64,000 nt of DNA from JBBDRJ01 sp963766295 (GCA_963766295.1 CAVXYW010000001.1:248001-312000); one strand, 5' to 3'; counted from the stretch's first letter, positions 8,407 to 17,090 are shown. Translations and numbers: made by a program. The notes: generated by a model not told the origin, from the letters alone.

Positions 8407-9204
8407 GTGCTCACCGAATCAGACCGAAACCGCATACAAACGAAGGCCCGCGCGGCCATCGACCAGATAACACTGCGGAGCGACCCGTGGTGGGGCTACC
8501 CGTTGTCCATCGCTACCTTCTTGACCGTGATGCTCGTCTACTCCACATGGGCCGGCCTGCAAACGTCCGGCTACTTCGCGGAGCCGTACATCTCGCCGAT
8601 CTTCTCGCCTTGCCTGGCCGCCAACTGCGAACACGCGACGTTCCGACTCATCGGTTCCTGGTGGATGGTTTCTCCGGCCCTCATCGTCATGCTGCTGCCG
8701 ATCGGCTTCAGGCTGACCTGCTACTACTACCGGAAGGCTTACTACCGAGGAATGTTCTTCTCCCCGGCAGCGTGCGCCGTCCGAGAGCCCCCGATCGCGC
8801 TGGGCAAGCACGGCGAGACGAAGTTCCCGTTCATCCTTCAGAACCTCCACCGCTATTTCTTCTATCTGATGATCGTGAACCTGGGCTTCCTTTATTACGA
8901 CACTGTGAAAGCCTTCATGTTCCCCGACGGTTTCGGTATCGGTGTGGGGAGCTTGATATTCGTAGTGATGATCGCGACGATGACGCTGTACATAGCGTCG
9001 TGTCACTCATGCCGCCACGCCGTCGGCGGCCACACCGATCTGTTCTCGCGCTCACCGACGCGTTACAGGCTCTGGAAATTGGTTAGCCGGCTGAACCTCA
9101 ATCACGGGCCGTACGCACTCGCGAGCCTTCTTTGGATCCCGGTCACCGATCTTTACGTTCGGCTTGTCGCCAATGGGACGATCACCGACTTCAGGATCCT
9201 TTAG
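8407..9204 (+). CDS. sdhC: Succinate dehydrogenase membrane-anchor subunit (SdhC, mycobacterial Sdh1 type)
   Basis: A roughly 265-residue protein with five or so hydrophobic segments, for example TFLTVMLVYSTWAGL, WWMVSPALIVMLLPIGF and FFYLMIVNLGFLYY, placed directly before the flavoprotein gene. A single large anchor encoded ahead of sdhA and sdhB matches the Rv0249c-Rv0248c-Rv0247c type found in mycobacteria, rather than the two small anchors of E. coli. It would bind quinone and hold SdhAB at the inner face of the membrane. The start is uncertain: GTG 8407 (MLTESDRNR) avoids an Arg-rich, non-coding-looking extension from ATG 8353. Confidence 0.85.
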   Translation: MLTESDRNRIQTKARAAIDQITLRSDPWWGYPLSIATFLTVMLVYSTWAGLQTSGYFAEPYISPIFSPCLAANCEHATFRLIGSWWMVSPALIVMLLPIGFRLTCYYYRKAYYRGMFFSPAACAVREPPIALGKHGETKFPFILQNLHRYFFYLMIVNLGFLYYDTVKAFMFPDGFGIGVGSLIFVVMIATMTLYIASCHSCRHAVGGHTDLFSRSPTRYRLWKLVSRLNLNHGPYALASLLWIPVTDLYVRLVANGTITDFRIL

Positions 9205-11013
9205 ATGCCGTCGTTCGAGACGCACAACTACGACGTCGTAGTCATCGGTGCCGGTGGAGCGGGGCTCCGTGCCGCTATCGAAGCGTCGGCGGCCGGCGTC
9301 AAGACCGCACTTGTTTGCAAGTCATTGTTGGGTAAGGCCCACACGGTTATGGCCGAGGGCGGAGTGGCCGCCGCTCTCGGCAACGTCTACCCCGAAGACA
9401 ACTGGAAGGTGCACTTCCGCGACACGATGCGCGGAGGAAAGTTCCTCAACAACTGGCGCATGGCGCAGATCCATGCACAGGAAGCGCCCGATCGTGTTTG
9501 GGAGCTCGAGGAGTGGGGTGCGCTGTTCGACCGCACTCCCGACGGTCGCATCTTGCAGCGAGACTTCGGCGGGCACCGCTACGCGCGGCTCGCCCACGTC
9601 GGCGACCGAACCGGCCTGGAGATGATCCGCACGCTCCAGCAGAACGCCGTCGGCACGGGACAGATCGACGTGTTCATGGAGTGCACGATCACGCGGCTGC
9701 TCAACGATTCGAGCGGGCGCGTCTCGGGTGCCTTCGGCTACTGGAGGCCGTCCGGAGAATTCATCGCTTTCAAGGCGAAGGCCGTAGTTCTCGCCACAGG
9801 CGGAATCGGGAAGGCGTGGAAGGTCACGTCCAACTCCTGGGAGTACACCGGAGACGGACATGCGATGGCGATGTGGGCGGGCGCGGACCTAATAGACATG
9901 GAGTTCGTCCAGTTCCACCCCACCGGAATGGTCTGGCCGCCGTCCGTGCGCGGGATCTTGGTTACCGAAGGTGTGCGTGGTGACGGCGGCGTGCTTCGCA
10001 ACTCCGTCGGTGATCGCTTCATGTTCAACTACATCCCCGATCTGTTCCGCAAGGAGACGGCGGAGACCGAGGAAGAGGCCGACCGCTGGCTCGCGAAGGA
10101 TCGCGAGAACGCCCGCCGCACGCCCGATCTCTTGCCACGCGATGAGGTAGCGCGCGCTATCAACTCCGAAGTTAGAGCCGGACGCGGCAGCCCGCACGGA
10201 GGCGTGTTCCTCGACATCGCCAGTCGACTCGACTCCGCAACGATTCAACGACGGCTGCCCTCGATGTATCACCAGTTCAAAGAGCTCGCCGACGTCGACA
10301 TAACCGCTGAGCCGATGGAGGTAGGTCCGACGTGCCACTACGTGATGGGAGGCATCAGGGTGGACGCCGATACGACCGCCGCGACAGTGCCCGGACTGTT
10401 CTCTTCCGGAGAGTCCGCGGCCGGACTGCATGGCGCTAACCGCCTTGGTGGCAACTCACTTTCGGACCTTCTTGTCTTCGGCAAGAGATCCGGCGAGTAC
10501 GCCGCTCAATATGCGCATGGACGCGAAGGCGATCCACAGATAGACGAAAGTCAGCTCGTGGACCTCGAGCGCGAAGCCTTGGCGCCGTTCACTCACGTCG
10601 ATGGGGAGAACCCATTCGAGGTCCATCACGACCTGCAGGAAACGATGCAGACCCTGGTCGGGATCATCCGCACCGAGAGCGATCTGGCCAAAGCCATGGA
10701 TGAGCTCACAACGCTCAGAGATAGAGCGTCCAAGGTGCGCATCACCGGCTCCCGTACCTACAACCCCGGATGGCACATGGCGCTCGATCTCCAAGCGATG
10801 CTCACGGTGTCCGAGTGCTGCGCGCGCGCGGCCTTCGAACGCAAGGAGAGCCGCGGCGGCCATACCCGGGACGACTACCCGGCTCCCGACAGCGCCTTCG
10901 CGAAGGTGAACATCGCTTGCCGCATCGGACCGGACGGGATGACCACAGCACAAGAGCCTCTGCCCGAAGTGCCAGACGAACTGCAAAAGATCCTCGACGA
11001 GGAGCCGACGTAA
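9205..11013 (+). CDS. sdhA: Succinate dehydrogenase/fumarate reductase flavoprotein subunit
   Basis: A 602-residue catalytic subunit oxidising succinate to fumarate with covalently bound FAD. It shows the dinucleotide fold VVVIGAGGAGLRAA, GKAHTVMAEGG (His46 matches the FAD-linking His), FHPTGM and the active-site region TEGVRGDGG, and HYVMGGIRVD near the C-terminal third. The ATG directly abuts the anchor-subunit stop, and its own stop overlaps the next start (TAATG), so the three genes form one translation-coupled operon. Confidence 0.97.
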   Translation: MPSFETHNYDVVVIGAGGAGLRAAIEASAAGVKTALVCKSLLGKAHTVMAEGGVAAALGNVYPEDNWKVHFRDTMRGGKFLNNWRMAQIHAQEAPDRVWELEEWGALFDRTPDGRILQRDFGGHRYARLAHVGDRTGLEMIRTLQQNAVGTGQIDVFMECTITRLLNDSSGRVSGAFGYWRPSGEFIAFKAKAVVLATGGIGKAWKVTSNSWEYTGDGHAMAMWAGADLIDMEFVQFHPTGMVWPPSVRGILVTEGVRGDGGVLRNSVGDRFMFNYIPDLFRKETAETEEEADRWLAKDRENARRTPDLLPRDEVARAINSEVRAGRGSPHGGVFLDIASRLDSATIQRRLPSMYHQFKELADVDITAEPMEVGPTCHYVMGGIRVDADTTAATVPGLFSSGESAAGLHGANRLGGNSLSDLLVFGKRSGEYAAQYAHGREGDPQIDESQLVDLEREALAPFTHVDGENPFEVHHDLQETMQTLVGIIRTESDLAKAMDELTTLRDRASKVRITGSRTYNPGWHMALDLQAMLTVSECCARAAFERKESRGGHTRDDYPAPDSAFAKVNIACRIGPDGMTTAQEPLPEVPDELQKILDEEPT

Positions 11014-11822
11014 TGGCGATGACGCGACCGCGCGGACTCGAGCAGTGGGCCGACGAGCACACTGTCACCGGCACACAGGTCGCGAGGTTGCGCGTGTGGC
11101 GCGGCGACGAACGGGGCGGATCCATCGAGGAGTTCGATGTTCCCTACGAAGAGGGCGAGGTCGTTCTCGACGTCCTACACCGGCTGCAGGCGACGCAGAC
11201 TCCCGACTTGGCCGTCCGGTGGAACTGCAAAGCCGGTAAGTGCGGATCTTGCTCGGCCGAGATCAACGGGAAACCGCGGCTCACGTGCATGACGCGGATG
11301 AACCTCTTCGACGTAGGTGAGCCGATAACCGTCACGCCGATGCGGACGTTCCCGATCATCAAGGACCTCGTCACCGACGTTTCTTTCAACTACGAGGTCG
11401 CCAAGCAGATCCCGCCGCTCAGGCCGAAGGCTCCGGAGGGTGAGGACGGCCACCACCGGATGTTCCAGCAGGACATCGACCGCGGACAGGAGTTCCGCAA
11501 ATGCATCGAATGCTTCCTGTGCCAGAACGTCTGCCACGTGATCCGAGACCACGACGAGAACAAGACGTACTTCGCCGGGCCGCGGTTCTTCATCCGATTG
11601 GCCGAGTTGGAGATGCACCCCTTGGACACGATGGACCGACGGGACATCTCCCAGGATCAGTTCGGCCTTGGTTATTGCAACATCACGAAGTGCTGCACCG
11701 AGGTCTGTCCGGAGCACATCAAGATCACCGACAACGGGATCATTCCGTTGAAGGAACGCGTGGCCGATGCGAAGTACGATCCGATCGCGTTCTTGATCAG
11801 GAAGATCCGCCGAAAGCGCTGA
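11013..11822 (+). CDS. sdhB: Succinate dehydrogenase iron-sulfur subunit
   Basis: A 269-residue protein carrying electrons from FAD to quinone. Cysteine groups are visible for the [2Fe-2S] centre (CKAGKCGSC plus LTCM), the [4Fe-4S] centre (CIECFLCQNVC) and the third centre (CNITKCCTEVCPEH). It starts at ATG 11013, overlapping the sdhA stop. The 3' end overlaps the convergent metalloprotease gene by 26 bp. Confidence 0.96.
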   Translation: MAMTRPRGLEQWADEHTVTGTQVARLRVWRGDERGGSIEEFDVPYEEGEVVLDVLHRLQATQTPDLAVRWNCKAGKCGSCSAEINGKPRLTCMTRMNLFDVGEPITVTPMRTFPIIKDLVTDVSFNYEVAKQIPPLRPKAPEGEDGHHRMFQQDIDRGQEFRKCIECFLCQNVCHVIRDHDENKTYFAGPRFFIRLAELEMHPLDTMDRRDISQDQFGLGYCNITKCCTEVCPEHIKITDNGIIPLKERVADAKYDPIAFLIRKIRRKR

Positions 11823-12543
11823 CGTCCCCAGCGCTCGCCGAAAACGCATCGGCCGCCGTCATTGACGGCTTCGCGTCCAAGTAACGCTTCGCCGTCCGGA
11901 AGCCGAGCGTATATCCGGTCCAGTTCGCGAAATCGCTGGCGCCGAAGAACCAGCGGGCGTGGTCCTCGACGTCGTAGGACTGGTCAAGCACCGGTCGAGC
12001 TTTGTTCCACGCGTCCCGTTCTTGCTCGACTGAGATCGCGTCAGTCCACGGAGCTTTGACGTCCGGATAGACCTCAGACGCATACGCGTCCGCCAAACCT
12101 TCGCTCACGAGTGCATGACGCAGGGTCCTCCCGTAACCCGGCCCGCTTCGGATCCGCTTGCTGTGGTGGAGCTCATGGGCAAGCTGAGCCGGCAGCCAGT
12201 GGGTGAGGCTTTGTTTCAAGCCGATCGAGGTGGCGGGATCGACCGTCATGTCGATGTCGCCGGACGCGGGGTCGGTGAACCCCACCAGTCCGGCTTGAGG
12301 GATGACCATCCGTCCGACCTTGAAAGCGATCGTCGCCGGCTCCGGATCGAGCGTCGACTCGATCCGGCTGAGCGCAAGGTCGATCTCCTTGGGCAGATCG
12401 ACATCCGCGGCTTCTGCTGCCGTGATCAGCTCGGGCGGAAGGAATACGTCGAATCCCCGTATCGATCGTTCAACGGATTTCCCGCTGCAAGACGAAGCGA
12501 TAACGAGGAACGCCAGCGAAGCAAGGGTAAGACGAACCCGCAC
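11797..12543 (-). CDS. DUF2268-like putative zinc metalloprotease lipoprotein
   Basis: A 248-residue protein. It begins with a signal peptide ending ASSC, a plausible but weak lipobox, so it is probably anchored on the outside of the cell. HELHHSKR (H-E-x-x-H) followed about 20 residues later by SEGLADAYA gives the two His and one Glu expected of a gluzincin-like zinc site, the pattern of DUF2268 predicted proteases. Start GTG 12543 lies 2 bp after the stop of the XRE regulator gene, so it is the last gene of the operon driven from about 13217-13245. Substrate unknown. Confidence 0.72.
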   Translation of the reverse strand: MRVRLTLASLAFLVIASSCSGKSVERSIRGFDVFLPPELITAAEAADVDLPKEIDLALSRIESTLDPEPATIAFKVGRMVIPQAGLVGFTDPASGDIDMTVDPATSIGLKQSLTHWLPAQLAHELHHSKRIRSGPGYGRTLRHALVSEGLADAYASEVYPDVKAPWTDAISVEQERDAWNKARPVLDQSYDVEDHARWFFGASDFANWTGYTLGFRTAKRYLDAKPSMTAADAFSASAGDVSAFGGSS

Positions 12544-12545
12544 GA

Positions 12546-12749
12546 TTACGATCCGTCCGAGTTCGGCTCGAAGATCGCTTCTATCGGCCGACCGAAGAGC
12601 TCGGCGATCTTGAAAGCCAGCGGAAGGGACGGGTCGTACTTCCCTTTCTCGATGGACACAACGGTCTGACGAGAGACGTCGAGCTCTTTAGCGAGATCGG
12701 CCTGCGTCCATCCGCGTTCGGCCCTGAGGACGGTGAGTCTGTTTCGCAC
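12546..12749 (-). CDS. Small XRE-family transcriptional regulator
   Basis: A 67-residue DNA-binding protein that is nearly all helix-turn-helix: LRAERGWTQADLAKELDVSRQTVVSIEKGKYDPS, then a short tail LFGRPIEAIFEP. Such minimal XRE proteins usually accompany a DUF2178-type membrane protein. GTG 12749 begins 2 bases after the stop of that gene and has GAAGG about 10 bases ahead. A longer in-frame reading back to 12851 overlaps the upstream gene and looks spurious. It probably represses its own operon through the palindrome at 13220-13256. Confidence 0.85.
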   Translation of the reverse strand: MRNRLTVLRAERGWTQADLAKELDVSRQTVVSIEKGKYDPSLPLAFKIAELFGRPIEAIFEPNSDGS

Positions 12750-12751
12750 GC

Positions 12752-13180
12752 TTAAGAGACCCTTCGGCGCATCGCTATCGAAAGAACGGCCCAAGAAGTC
12801 ATCCCAACAGACCAAGTAGCCCAAGCCGAGAGCCGCGGAAGCTCGAGCCAAGATTCCAGCAGTCCGTAGGTGAGGGCCGCGAGCATCGTCACGAAGAAGG
12901 CGATCGAAGTTGCCTCAGTAAAGAGGAAGCGTTCGAGCTCCTTGGAGCGCCGCCCCGCCCGGATGACCACGACCATCGTCGCGAGTGCTGCCGCGATCGT
13001 CGCCGCGGCAACAAGGATCATCCACCTGCTGTCTTCACCTACCGAGTCCCGCATCACCGAGCCGGCTATCACCAAGACCGAGTAGACGGCGACACCAACA
13101 ACGAACGGCAGTCCACCGGTGTCCTTGCCCAACCGCTGGAGCAATCCCTTCTCACCTCCGGCATCCGGCTGATCGCTCAT
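12752..13180 (-). CDS. DUF2178-like four-helix membrane protein
   Basis: A 142-residue membrane protein with four hydrophobic helices: VVGVAVYSVLVIAG, MILVAAATIAAALATMVVV, IAFFVTMLAALTYGLL and WSVGMTSWAVLSIA. It is followed by an XRE regulator, a pairing common for DUF2178-type proteins, whose function is unknown. ATG 13180 has AGAGGAGAGGAG just upstream. It is the first gene after the promoter at 13217-13245. Confidence 0.78.
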   Translation of the reverse strand: MSDQPDAGGEKGLLQRLGKDTGGLPFVVGVAVYSVLVIAGSVMRDSVGEDSRWMILVAAATIAAALATMVVVIRAGRRSKELERFLFTEATSIAFFVTMLAALTYGLLESWLELPRLSAWATWSVGMTSWAVLSIAMRRRVS

Positions 13181-13216
13181 CCCGCTCCTCTCCTCTTAGT
13201 CAAGGTCGCTTTCCAG

Positions 13217-13245
13217 ATAGTAAAGCATCCTTGACTCGATGTCAA
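13217..13245 (-). promoter_or_regulatory. Sigma-70-type promoter of the DUF2178/XRE/metalloprotease operon
   Basis: Read on the minus strand, TTGACA (13245-13240), a 17 bp spacer, and TACTAT (13222-13217) make a near-consensus housekeeping promoter. Transcription would begin near 13209, about 30 bases before ATG 13180. Both hexamers overlap the palindrome at 13220-13256, which suggests repression by blocking RNA polymerase. Confidence 0.75.
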
Positions 13246-13256
13246 GGGTGCTTTAC
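13220..13256. promoter_or_regulatory. 37 bp palindromic operator overlapping the promoter
   Basis: Left arm GTAAAGCATCCTTGAC (13220-13235), 5 bp spacer, right arm GTCAAGGGTGCTTTAC (13241-13256): the arms are reverse complements with one mismatch. A third, imperfect copy of the right arm (GTCAAGGTCGCTTTCC) sits at 13199-13214, just after the predicted transcription start. This is the layout expected for autorepression by the XRE protein encoded downstream. Confidence 0.7.
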
Positions 13257-13302
13257 AGGCGTGCGGTTCAGCAGTCAGGGCGGCGCGAGGATCCGGAAGG
13301 CC

Positions 13303-14550
13303 TTAGGCCATGCGATCGACGATCGCCTGGCCGAAGGCGGAACACGCCACCGGCTCAACCGGCGGGTCCATCAGCCGGGCGAAGTCGTAGGTCACGACCT
13401 TGGAGGCGATCGAGCTCTCGATCCCATTCTCGATGAGGTCCGCGGCTTCGTCCCATCCCAGATGCCGGAACATCATCACGCCGGACAAGATCACCGAAGA
13501 CGGGTTCACCTTGTCCTGCCCCGCGTACTTCGGCGCTGTCCCGTGCGTTGCTTCGAAGATCGCGTGTCCGGTGACGTAGTTGATGTTTCCGCCGGGCGCG
13601 ATACCGATGCCGCCCACTTGTGCAGCCAATGCATCGGACAGGTAGTCACCGTTCAAGTTCATCGTCGCGATGACATCGAACTCATCCGGACGCGTAAGCA
13701 CCTGTTGGAGCGTTATGTCCGCGATGTTGTCCCAGACCAGCAACTGTCCTTCGGGAGGCTTGCCGCCGCAGTCGTCCCAACCGACAGCCTTGCCCTGATA
13801 CTCCTCACGAACGAGCTCGTAGCCCCAATCGCGGAAGGCACCCTCGGTGAACTTCATGATGTTGCCCTTGTGCACCAGGCAAACCGAACGTCGGTTGTGT
13901 TTTAGCGCGAACTCGATCGCAGCCCGGACGAGCCGACGCGTGCCCTCCTGCGACACCGGCTTGATGCCGATCCCGCTCGTCTTCGGAAAACGGATGTTCG
14001 TGACCTTCATGTCGCTTTCGAGGAACTTGATGACCTTCTTCGCCTTCTTCGATCCGCCTTCCCACTCGATGCCTGCGTAGATGTCCTCGGTGTTCTCGCG
14101 GAAGATCACCATGTCGACCTTCTGCGGCTCCTTCACCGGCGATGGCACGCCCTTGTACCAACGCACGGGCCGCAAACACACATACAGGTCGAGGATCTGA
14201 CGCAATGCAACATTCAGCGACCGGATCCCGCCGCCGACCGGAGTCGTGAGCGGTCCCTTGATCCCGACGAGGTACTCGCGAAAAGCACCGACCGTGTCGT
14301 CCGGGAGCCATGTGTCGAACTTGTCGAAGGCGGACTGGCCGGCATAGACCTCGAACCAGTTGATCTTTCGCGTGCCTCCATAGGCCTTGGCTACCGCCGC
14401 GTCGAAGACAAGCTGCGACGCCGCCCAGATGTCGGGTCCGGTCCCGTCGCCCTGGATGTACGGGAGAACGGGATCGTCCGGTACTTGAAGGACGCCATCT
14501 GAGATCGAGATCTTTCCGCCTTCCGGCGGGGTTACATCGGAGAAGGGCAT
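13303..14550 (-). CDS. icd: Isocitrate dehydrogenase, NADP-dependent
   Basis: A 415-residue citric-acid-cycle enzyme converting isocitrate to 2-oxoglutarate and CO2. It resembles the E. coli/Bacillus type. GGGIRSLNVALRQ contains the substrate-binding Ser that is phosphorylated in E. coli, LVHKGNIMKFTEGAF is the metal and substrate region, and HGTAPKYAGQDKVNP holds the Lys-Tyr pair that selects NADP. ATG 14550 has AAGGAG ahead. The gene is divergent from the DUF6328 gene. Confidence 0.96.
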   Translation of the reverse strand: MPFSDVTPPEGGKISISDGVLQVPDDPVLPYIQGDGTGPDIWAASQLVFDAAVAKAYGGTRKINWFEVYAGQSAFDKFDTWLPDDTVGAFREYLVGIKGPLTTPVGGGIRSLNVALRQILDLYVCLRPVRWYKGVPSPVKEPQKVDMVIFRENTEDIYAGIEWEGGSKKAKKVIKFLESDMKVTNIRFPKTSGIGIKPVSQEGTRRLVRAAIEFALKHNRRSVCLVHKGNIMKFTEGAFRDWGYELVREEYQGKAVGWDDCGGKPPEGQLLVWDNIADITLQQVLTRPDEFDVIATMNLNGDYLSDALAAQVGGIGIAPGGNINYVTGHAIFEATHGTAPKYAGQDKVNPSSVILSGVMMFRHLGWDEAADLIENGIESSIASKVVTYDFARLMDPPVEPVACSAFGQAIVDRMA

Positions 14551-14628
14551 CGGTACTCCTTGATCGAGCGTCAGAGGTTCAAGGCTGTAGGACGTTGCTC
14601 GCCGCGTCCACCCGGGTATGTGAACACC

Positions 14629-15084
14629 ATGCCCCGCGCCGAGACCAAGTCCGACAAACTCGACCGGGAGCTGGGCGAGCTCCTCCAAGGGCTGCGGGTA
14701 CTGCTGCCCGGCGTCCAGGTCCTGTTCGCATTCCTTTTGGCCGTTCCCTTTACCGATCGATTCGACGCCGCCACAGACTCGGAGAAAGGCCTCTTCCTCA
14801 CAGCCCTGTTATGCGCCGCGCTCGCGTCGGTCTTCCTCGTTGCACCGAGCGCCTTCCACCGGATCCTTTTCCGCGAGCGGGACAAGGAGTGGATGATCGT
14901 CACATCCAACAGGCTCACCCTAGCCGGGACGGTCTTCCTGGCCACGGCGATGACCTGCGCGCTGTTCCTCGTGGCCGAGGTCATCTATGGATCGAGCCTG
15001 GCCGCAATACTCGCGGCGGGGCTCGGCCTTGCTTTCCTGCTCGTCTGGTACGTCATCCCGTTGGTTCGCCGAGCACGCAACTAA
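14629..15084 (+). CDS. DUF6328-family membrane protein
   Basis: A 151-residue protein. A short charged N-terminus leads into ELLQGLRVLLPGVQVLFAFLL, the most recognisable segment of the DUF6328 family, followed by three more hydrophobic helices and a basic end. Function unknown. ATG 14629 (MPRAETKSD) is chosen over a longer frame from 14560 because the extension would run into the icd start region. Confidence 0.78.
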   Translation: MPRAETKSDKLDRELGELLQGLRVLLPGVQVLFAFLLAVPFTDRFDAATDSEKGLFLTALLCAALASVFLVAPSAFHRILFRERDKEWMIVTSNRLTLAGTVFLATAMTCALFLVAEVIYGSSLAAILAAGLGLAFLLVWYVIPLVRRARN

Positions 15085-15118
15085 GCGCGGGGTGTCGGCC
15101 CTCGTCCGGGACGTCTTA

Positions 15119-15160
15119 TGCTCACGACGTAAAGCTCAAAAGGAGGACGAGTCGTGAGCA
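15119..15160. promoter_or_regulatory. Inverted repeat enclosing the malate dehydrogenase ribosome-binding site and start codon
   Basis: TGCTCACGAC (15119-15128) is the exact reverse complement of GTCGTGAGCA (15151-15160). The 22-base loop contains AAAGGAGG, and the GTG start (15154-15156) lies in the right arm. As RNA, the hairpin would hide the start codon. As DNA, it could be an operator just downstream of a promoter. Confidence 0.5.
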
Positions 15161-16143
15161 CGGCACCCGTTCGCGTCGCCATCAGCGGCGCCGTAGGAAA
15201 CGTCTCGTACGCACTGCTTTTTAGGATCGCCTCGGGGCAGCTTCTCGGCCCGGACACGCCCATCGCGCTGCAACTCCTCGACATCGAGCCGGCGCTGCCC
15301 GCCCTCGAGGGCGTGGTCATGGAGCTGGACGACTGCGCGTTCCCGCTACTTCACTCCATCGAGGTGACCGCCGACGCCAAGACCGCCTTCGACGGTGTTT
15401 CTTGGGCATTGCTCGTGGGGTCTATCCCGCGCAAGGACGGGATGGAACGCGGCGATCTCCTGAAGATCAACGGCAGCATCTTCGGACCCTACGGAGAGGC
15501 CCTCAATGCCGCCGCAGCATCCGACGTGCGAATCCTCGTCGTTGGAAATCCCTGCAACACCAATTGCCTGATCGCGCGATCGAACGCCCCAGACATATCA
15601 GATGACCGTTGGTTTGCCATGACCAGGCTTGATCAGAACCGGGCGAAGGCTCAGCTGGCCAAGAAGTCTGGCGCGCTGGTGTCCGAAGTCGCCAACGTAG
15701 CCATCTGGGGCAACCACTCGGCCACGCAGTTCCCCGACTACCAGAACGCGACAGTCAAAGGGAAGCCAGCAACCGAGGTCATCGGAGACGAGGGCTGGCT
15801 CAAGGGAAACTTCCTAAAGACCATCCAGGAACGCGGCGCCGCGATCATCAAGGCCCGGGGTGCTTCGTCGGCTGCTTCGGCCGCAAACGCCGCGGTCGAT
15901 TCGGTGCGCAGCATCTGGGAGCCGACACCGGCCGGCGACAACGTCGCACTCGCCGTCCCAAGCCGCGGCGAGTACGGCATTCCCGAAGGTCTTCAGTTCG
16001 GATTCCCCGTCCGCAGCACTGGGAAGGATTGGGACGTGATCGAGGGCTTCACCCACGACGACTTCGGCAAGGAAAAGATAAAGATCACGACGGACGAATT
16101 AGTCTCCGAGCGCGAGGCCGTAAAAGACCTGCTTCCCGGCTAG
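15154..16143 (+). CDS. mdh: Malate dehydrogenase
   Basis: A 329-residue NAD-dependent malate dehydrogenase of the MDH2 (cytosolic/actinobacterial) group, making oxaloacetate for the citric acid cycle. Seen: PRKDGMERGDLL (substrate Arg), VGNPCNTNC, TRLDQNRA, and IWGNHSATQFPD with the catalytic His. The nucleotide loop SGAVGNVSY has Ser where most enzymes have the third Gly. GTG 15154 has AAAGGAGG ahead and lies within the inverted repeat at 15119-15160. The gene is 9 bp upstream of two DUF2269-like membrane protein genes. Confidence 0.95.
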   Translation: MSTAPVRVAISGAVGNVSYALLFRIASGQLLGPDTPIALQLLDIEPALPALEGVVMELDDCAFPLLHSIEVTADAKTAFDGVSWALLVGSIPRKDGMERGDLLKINGSIFGPYGEALNAAAASDVRILVVGNPCNTNCLIARSNAPDISDDRWFAMTRLDQNRAKAQLAKKSGALVSEVANVAIWGNHSATQFPDYQNATVKGKPATEVIGDEGWLKGNFLKTIQERGAAIIKARGASSAASAANAAVDSVRSIWEPTPAGDNVALAVPSRGEYGIPEGLQFGFPVRSTGKDWDVIEGFTHDDFGKEKIKITTDELVSEREAVKDLLPG

Positions 16144-16152
16144 GAGGTGGCG

Positions 16153-16614
16153 TTGGACAGCTACGACATCGTCAAGTTCCTTCATGTGCTCTTTGCCGTC
16201 ATCTGGGTCGGTGCCGGACTTTGCATCACGGTGCTCGCGCTTCGTGCGAGCCGAGCCACTGACCCCGCGGAAATCGTGAAGCTCGGCCGGGACATCGCGT
16301 GGCTGGGCAACCGCTTCTTCGTTCCGGCTTCGCTGGCGACCTTGATCTTCGGAATCATCACCGTCCTCGTCGGGGATTGGTCGTTCGGCGACACATGGAT
16401 CGTTCTTGGGCTCGTCGGCTACGCGCTCACTTTTATCACTGGTGCCGGGTACCTCGGCCCTCAGTCGGAGAGAGTCGCGAAACTCGCAGACGAGCATGGC
16501 GATACCCACCCATTAGCGGTCCAAGGGATGAAGAAAATATTGGCCGTCTCTCGCATCGATCAGGTCGTCCTGTTGGCGGTCGTCCTGAACATGATCATTA
16601 AACCCGGGTCTTAG
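16153..16614 (+). CDS. DUF2269-like membrane protein (first of tandem pair)
   Basis: A 153-residue protein with about four membrane helices. The N-terminal DIVKFLHVLFAVIWVGAG is the hallmark of DUF2269-like predicted integral membrane proteins; function unknown. I place the start at TTG 16153 because TAGGAGG ends 5 bases before it. GTG 16149 overlaps that ribosome-binding site, though GTG 16147 gives a form only two residues longer. The next gene encodes a paralogue with the same helix layout and the same end KPGS. Confidence 0.8.
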   Translation: MDSYDIVKFLHVLFAVIWVGAGLCITVLALRASRATDPAEIVKLGRDIAWLGNRFFVPASLATLIFGIITVLVGDWSFGDTWIVLGLVGYALTFITGAGYLGPQSERVAKLADEHGDTHPLAVQGMKKILAVSRIDQVVLLAVVLNMIIKPGS

Positions 16615-16628
16615 AAGGAAGGAGCGAC

Positions 16629-17090
16629 GTGAGCCGTTACGAGGTCTGGAAATTCCTGCACGTCGTCGGCGCGATGGTGTGGGTCGGCGGTTCGGTCGTG
16701 TTCCTGTTTCTCTCCGCGAGAACGGCTGCGACAAAGGATCCTGCCGAAAGCGGGCGGATCGGACAGCTGGCCCTGTGGACGGGCACCCGCATATTCGCAC
16801 CGGCATCCGTCTTGGTTCTGATCTTCGGCATCGTCATGATCTTGGACGGTCCGTGGGAGTTCAGCGATGTCTGGATCGGTCTGGGGCTGGTCGGCATAGT
16901 CCTAACGGCCGGGATCGGTAATGGATTCCTCGCCCCCAACGGACGAAAGATCGGTCCGGCGATGCAGGAGCGCGGTCCGCAGGATCCGGTAACGCAACGC
17001 CTCGTCAGCAGACAGAGATTCTTCTCGATCCTGAATACCTTGCTTCTCATCGCCGTAGTCTTCGACATGGTCGTCAAACCGGGAAGTTAG
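16629..17090 (+). CDS. DUF2269-like membrane protein (second of tandem pair)
   Basis: A 153-residue paralogue of the preceding protein. EVWKFLHVVGAMVWVGGS at the N-terminus and MVVKPGS at the end match it, so the pair arose by tandem duplication. GTG 16629 has AAGGAAGGAG ahead. Both proteins may form a hetero-oligomer in the membrane (inference). Confidence 0.8.
   Translation: MSRYEVWKFLHVVGAMVWVGGSVVFLFLSARTAATKDPAESGRIGQLALWTGTRIFAPASVLVLIFGIVMILDGPWEFSDVWIGLGLVGIVLTAGIGNGFLAPNGRKIGPAMQERGPQDPVTQRLVSRQRFFSILNTLLLIAVVFDMVVKPGS

Noticed and set aside
12750..12851. Longer form of the XRE regulator starting at 12851
   Set aside because: The extension overlaps the upstream membrane-protein gene and has no helix-turn-helix content; GTG 12749 has its own ribosome-binding site.
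12546..13180. Toxin-antitoxin pair made of the XRE regulator and the membrane protein
   Set aside because: The membrane protein is a four-helix DUF2178-like protein, a known non-toxin partner of such regulators, and the third gene is a protease-like lipoprotein.
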